This document shows, piece by piece, positions 63,298 through 64,000 of a stretch of DNA of 64,000 nucleotides (the stretch's first letter is position 1; each line of letters starts with the position of its first letter). The translations under genes and the position numbers were made by a program. The notes beneath the pieces were generated by a model. That model saw nothing but the letters and a program-made list of their open reading frames with translations. It did not search any database and had not been told where the DNA came from. The DNA comes from Pantoea sp. At-9b (lineage in GTDB: Bacteria; Pseudomonadota; Gammaproteobacteria; Enterobacterales; Enterobacteriaceae): positions 330,055-394,054 of the forward strand of contig NC_014839.1 in assembly GCF_000175935.2 (NCBI RefSeq), written 5' to 3'.

Positions 63298-63633
63298 TTA
63301 TCAGCCGGGTCCACCACACCGGACGCGGATGTCCCCGGTGAGCATTTACCCGTTCTCACTGAACACGACGGCATCCGCACTCCCCCGTCCGCACATGCAT
63401 TCTGCGGACACAAAGGTGGTACCTGCACAGCAGGTGCCGCCTCCTCCCTGACAAAGGGTTCCCGTAATTATTTATTCGTCGCTGTCCGTCAGGACGGTGC
63501 GTTCGTGTTTATTTCCATTCCCGTGATGTTTCGCCTCCTCGCACAGGTGCCGCCGGCACCTGTACTGTGGCGGGAGCTACGGTGTTATTAACGTCAGTCT
63601 GTTCCTCAATACCTCATCCATTAAGGAGTTTTT
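63298..63633. other. Intergenic region with a strong hairpin
   Basis: 336 bases without a supported gene. A perfect 9-bp inverted repeat, ACAGGTGCC with GGCACCTGT around GCC (63543-63563), could be a terminator or RNA-processing site in the tra transcript. A related half (GCACAGCAGGTGCC) occurs near 63425-63438. Confidence 0.5.
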
Positions 63634-63942
63634 ATGCTGCAGAATCACGGTGCGGGCCGCACCCTTATTGCCTGGTTTACCCTGTTTTTCGCGTGGAGTG
63701 CTTCTGTCCTCTGGTTTCAGGGGGTAGCGCTGATGAAATTTATGATGAGCAACAGCAGCCTGTTCGCGTATGACCTTGCGCTGCGCAGTACCGGTACCCT
63801 GTTACCGGACGGTATCCCGCTGATGCTGCTGGCCCTCCTGGTGCTGGCCGCCGGCGCGGTGCTGTCAACGGGGTCACTGGTGGCAGTTTCACTCTTCCGG
63901 ACCTCCCGACGTCAGGCTTCACATTTTTCCCGCGTGTCATAA
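63634..63942 (+). CDS. Membrane protein near the right edge, unknown
   Basis: A 102-residue protein with AAGGAG upstream and two spans (IAWFTLFFAWSASVLWFQGV and IPLMLLALLVLAAGAVLSTG), ending in a basic tail. Similar in size and design to the protein at 62983-63297. It is probably still in the tra operon, before traD, which is not in the window. Confidence 0.65.
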   Translation: MLQNHGAGRTLIAWFTLFFAWSASVLWFQGVALMKFMMSNSSLFAYDLALRSTGTLLPDGIPLMLLALLVLAAGAVLSTGSLVAVSLFRTSRRQASHFSRVS

Positions 63943-64000
63943 CGCACCCGCGCCAGTTTTTCATCCCTGACGGGCCCGGCTGCGGCCCGCCTCTCACGTT

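Overview
The window looks like part of a large conjugative plasmid of an enterobacterium. The transfer genes are F-like (traA, L, E, K, B, V, C, W, U, N, F, H, G, T in F order), the insertion sequences are enterobacterial families, and the metabolic cargo resembles that of plant- or soil-associated Enterobacterales such as Pantoea or Erwinia. That genus-level guess is inference; no rRNA, tRNA or replication gene is visible.

Bases 1-9963 are intact metabolic cargo. A divergent GntR regulator faces an operon for a peptide-type ABC importer (binding protein and two permeases, no ATPase), an M20-like peptidase and a PLP enzyme of the D-cysteine desulfhydrase family that runs off the left edge. 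A YefM/YoeB-type toxin-antitoxin pair, a DigH-like lipoprotein, an arylamine N-acetyltransferase, a lysine-rich protein and a DUF1345 membrane protein follow.

Bases 10000-28200 are a scrap yard. A heme-uptake operon (hmuRSTUV order) is present only as frameshifted or internally deleted pieces, with an IS110-family element in the end of hmuU. Then come remnants of an IS3 element, a Nuc-type nuclease, two copies of another IS3-family element, an IS903-like element, a CDI-type RNase toxin with its immunity gene, and an IS66 fragment. A few intact genes lie among them: a DUF481 outer-membrane protein, a PerC-like regulator, a 163-residue orphan and several small proteins under 100 residues.

Bases 28200-37140 are interpreted as the leading region, the first DNA to enter a recipient. 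A module of three small ORFs, two hairpins and a GC-rich 350-400 base sequence occurs twice. Each copy is followed by a different gene that starts with the same residues. Copy one is decayed; copy two carries one nonsense codon in each of its three ORFs and is split by an intact IS66 element. A DUF932 protein and a conjugative lytic transglycosylase complete the region.

Bases 37141-37954 hold the origin of transfer. On the minus strand a hairpin is followed by an F-like nic sequence. Next to it are palindromes and seven direct repeats, six of them on an exact 33-base period. The predicted nick orientation sends the 28-37 kb region into the recipient first, which fits the direction of its genes.

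Bases 37955-64000 are the transfer operon: a TraM-like protein, a divergent protein with two ribbon-helix-helix domains (where F has traJ and traY), a CRP-like site beside a 12-T tract, then pilin and type IV secretion genes through traT. Additions relative to F include an RfaH-like antiterminator, several small membrane proteins, two small P-loop proteins and an RHH protein. traD, traI and the replication region are presumed to lie outside the window.
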